From JANRKG01 sp033763635 (lineage in GTDB: Bacteria > Cyanobacteriota > Cyanobacteriia > GCF-001939115): a stretch of DNA of 25,687 nt. The notes beneath the pieces are model-generated. The model saw only the letters and a list, made by a program, of their open reading frames with translations, searched no databases and was not told where the DNA came from. Made by a program: the position numbers and the translations under genes. This document shows positions 24,165 to 25,687 of the stretch, piece by piece. The stretch lies in NCBI GenBank assembly GCA_033763635.1, contig JANRKG010000392.1, forward strand, positions 1-25,687. Reading direction: 5' to 3'. The first letter of the stretch is position 1. Each line of letters opens with the position of its first letter.

Positions 24165-24208
24165 CCCCCCCGTTGGAGATGCGAAAGTTCATATCTCCAA
24201 CGGGGGGG
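24165..24208. terminator. Strong 16-bp hairpin between citrate synthase and membrane protein genes
   Basis: CCCCCCCGTTGGAGAT (24165-24180) and ATCTCCAACGGGGGGG (24193-24208) are perfect complements around a 12-base loop. It lies 72 bases beyond the gltA stop and 77 bases before the next start. There is no T run on either side, so it is a processing or transcript-end structure or a dispersed repeat rather than a textbook terminator. Confidence 0.6.
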
Positions 24209-24235
24209 CTAGAAAATTGCTGAACCCTGGAGGTA

Positions 24236-24252
24236 GGAGATTTTGAATCTCC
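24236..24252. terminator. Short hairpin downstream of gltA
   Basis: GGAGATT and AATCTCC pair with a 3-base loop (TTG), 28 bases after the gltA stop. It is short and lacks a T run, so its role is uncertain. Confidence 0.35.
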
Positions 24253-24279
24253 GATCTCTAACGTTTCCCGTCCTGTTTC

Positions 24280-25434
24280 TTATGAATTGGTGGCTTCTCG
24301 CTCTTCCATTGGGGTATAGGACACCTGATGGTCTCCGGTGTAAATCTGAGTAGGCCGGAAAATCCGGTTTTCTTCAATTTGCTCTTTCCAGTGGGCTAAC
24401 CATCCGGCAACGCGGGCGATCGCAAACACCGGGGTAAATAAATCGGTGGGAATGCCCAACTTGCGATAAACCAGCCCTGAATAGAAATCAACGTTGGGGT
24501 AAATTCCCTTTTGACCCAATTTCTCCTCAACTGCCCGTTCCATTTCAACTGCGATATCATAGTATTTATCCCGCCCGAACTTCTCAAACAGTTGCTCCGC
24601 CAGATTTTGCAGAATAATGGCACGGGGGTCTTTCACTTTATACACCCGATGCCCAAATCCCATAATTTTGGCTTTTTGCTGTAGGCGGTCTTCCAGGTAA
24701 GGGCGAACGTTCTCTACAGAACCAATCTCTTCCAGCATGGCGATCACTTCTTCGTTCGCACCTCCATGCAAGGGACCGCCCAGCGTGCCTACGGCGGAAG
24801 CAATAATGGCGTAAGGGTCCGTCAGGGTCGAGGCTGTCACCATTGCCGAAAAGGTCGAGGCATTGATGGTATGTTCTGCATGGAGAGTGAGGCTAATGTC
24901 AAAGACACGGGCTGCAAGTGCATCTGGCTCCCGTTCACTCAACATATAGAGGAAGTTTGCGGAGTAGCTCAGATCATCGCGAGGTTGCACGGGGTCATTG
25001 CCCTTTCGCATCAGTTGAAACGCCGCTACCATCGTCGGAATTTTGGCAACTAACCGCACAACTGCATCCCGGATGTAAACCGGGTTCTCCAGATCCCGTC
25101 GCGAGTAAAACAGCCCAAGTGCTGCTGCCGAAGCTTGCAGGGCATCCATTGGGTGTCCGCTTTCGGGAAAACATTTCATCATGTCCCGAATGCGGTACTT
25201 GATGCGGCGATGATACTGGATGTCATGCTCGAATTCCGCCAGTTCCTCTTTCGTAGGCAGAACACCCCAAATTAATAGATAAGTTGTTTCTAAGAACGTA
25301 CTCTTTGCCGCCAGTTCTTCGATCGGGATTCCTCGGTACTCCAGCACCCCTTTTTGCCCGTCTACATAACTGATACTGGATTGGGTGACAGGAACTCCTT
25401 CCAGACCTGCCCTGTATTCACAAACCGATGTCAT
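24280..25434 (-). CDS. gltA: Citrate synthase
   Basis: A 384-residue short-form citrate synthase. It condenses oxaloacetate and acetyl-CoA, the entry of the TCA cycle and of 2-oxoglutarate supply for nitrogen assimilation. Signature blocks are VLEYRGIPIEELA near the N-terminus, SLTLHAEHTINASTF and GTLGGPLHGGANE (active-site His), MGFGHRVYKVKDPRA, and the C-terminal FTPVFAIARVAGWLAHW with its catalytic Asp counterpart nearby. The length matches bacterial dimeric enzymes and also 2-methylcitrate synthases, but no propionate genes are nearby, so citrate synthase is preferred. GGGAGAG (complement of 25437-25443) is placed correctly before ATG 25434. It is the only gene in its unit as far as the window shows. 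Confidence 0.94.
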   Translation of the reverse strand: MTSVCEYRAGLEGVPVTQSSISYVDGQKGVLEYRGIPIEELAAKSTFLETTYLLIWGVLPTKEELAEFEHDIQYHRRIKYRIRDMMKCFPESGHPMDALQASAAALGLFYSRRDLENPVYIRDAVVRLVAKIPTMVAAFQLMRKGNDPVQPRDDLSYSANFLYMLSEREPDALAARVFDISLTLHAEHTINASTFSAMVTASTLTDPYAIIASAVGTLGGPLHGGANEEVIAMLEEIGSVENVRPYLEDRLQQKAKIMGFGHRVYKVKDPRAIILQNLAEQLFEKFGRDKYYDIAVEMERAVEEKLGQKGIYPNVDFYSGLVYRKLGIPTDLFTPVFAIARVAGWLAHWKEQIEENRIFRPTQIYTGDHQVSYTPMEEREATNS

Positions 25435-25458
25435 GGCTCTCCCGATCGCTGTTCAACA

Positions 25459-25486
25459 ATAATAGATAGGATCATCATGCGGTCAG
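25459..25486 (-). promoter_or_regulatory. Candidate promoter of gltA
   Basis: On the minus strand CTGACC (complement of 25481-25486) is followed after 16 bases by TATTAT (complement of 25459-25464), a 4/6 and 5/6 match to the sigma-70 hexamers. It predicts a leader of about 20 bases, consistent with the nearby Shine-Dalgarno. A second GGTCA copy lies 16 bases further upstream. Confidence 0.35.
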
Positions 25487-25594
25487 TTCACGATACGGTC
25501 AATCCACAACAGAGTTGTTCCAATTAACCCTCATGTTGGCTGAGCGCAAACTTCAACCATGTTAAGGGTAAAGGCTGCTTTTTGGGAGTGTCGA

Positions 25595-25639
25595 ATTATG
25601 CAACTCGTAGGGCTGAAGGGTCCTCAATCATTGCATAAT
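25595..25639. repeat. Spaced 9-bp inverted repeat upstream of gltA
   Basis: ATTATGCAA (25595-25603) and TTGCATAAT (25631-25639) are perfect complements separated by 27 bases. It is 160-205 bases upstream of the gltA start and could be a two-site operator or belong to the gene beyond the window edge. Confidence 0.45.
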
Positions 25640-25687
25640 CTCTCATAGGGGAATATCTCCAAACGCTCCTGATTCCCTGAATCAACC

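Noticed and set aside
25598..25648. 16-residue frame upstream of gltA on the plus strand
   Set aside because: Too short and without a ribosome-binding site; it coincides with the inverted repeat.

Overview
The window is chromosomal DNA of a cyanobacterium. Supporting signs are GCGATCGC (HIP1) octamers scattered through coding DNA (for example 1824-1831), a one-helix high-light-inducible chlorophyll-binding protein, a stand-alone ThiO glycine oxidase, a CtaA-like copper ATPase, a CHAT/TPR protein, and short inverted repeats of a kind common between cyanobacterial genes. The genus cannot be fixed from the sequence; a Leptolyngbya-like filamentous lineage is only an impression. There is no rRNA, tRNA, CRISPR array, transposase or phage gene in view. 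Base composition and codon use look even throughout, so this reads as core genome.

Layout. 1-3370 (+): the 3' part of a CPBP-type membrane protease, then a Cu(I) P-type ATPase. 3385-7484 (-): a GT-A-like sugar transferase-like protein, a GT-B glycosyltransferase and citramalate synthase (isoleucine pathway). 7754-9698 (+): a [2Fe-2S] ferredoxin, a small membrane-anchored protein and glycine oxidase ThiO (thiamin thiazole). 9979-10461 (-): a rhodanese-fold protein without its cysteine. 10650-12338 (+): MutL, whose stop overlaps that of the convergent alanine dehydrogenase (12335-13423, -). 13639-13809 (+): a 56-residue Hli protein. 13852-14694 (-): an HD-domain phosphohydrolase. After a 519-base gene-free stretch, 15214-16886 (+) holds a zinc-ribbon membrane protein tightly coupled to a ProA-like protein that lacks the catalytic cysteine. 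16904-19879 (-): an exported TPR-CHAT protein preceded by a small charged ORF. 20294-21664 (+): a second HD-domain protein. 21686-24088 (-): a large single-pass membrane protein of unknown function. 24280-25434 (-): citrate synthase.

How the genes relate. Several feed carbon and nitrogen metabolism (citrate synthase, citramalate synthase, alanine dehydrogenase, the ProA-like protein, ThiO), but they do not form one operon. The likely co-transcribed sets are ferredoxin/small membrane protein/thiO, zinc-ribbon/ProA-like, the two glycosyltransferases, and the small ORF/CHAT gene. Light control is suggested by two elements resembling HLR1 (the RpaB-binding direct repeat), one upstream of hli and one just upstream of citramalate synthase.

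No single new defence or biosynthetic island is evident. The observations most worth pursuing are the cysteine-less ProA paralog with its coupled membrane partner, the cysteine-less rhodanese, the HLR1-like element at cimA, the hairpin that holds the Shine-Dalgarno of the first HD gene in its loop, and the apparently exported caspase-like CHAT protein.
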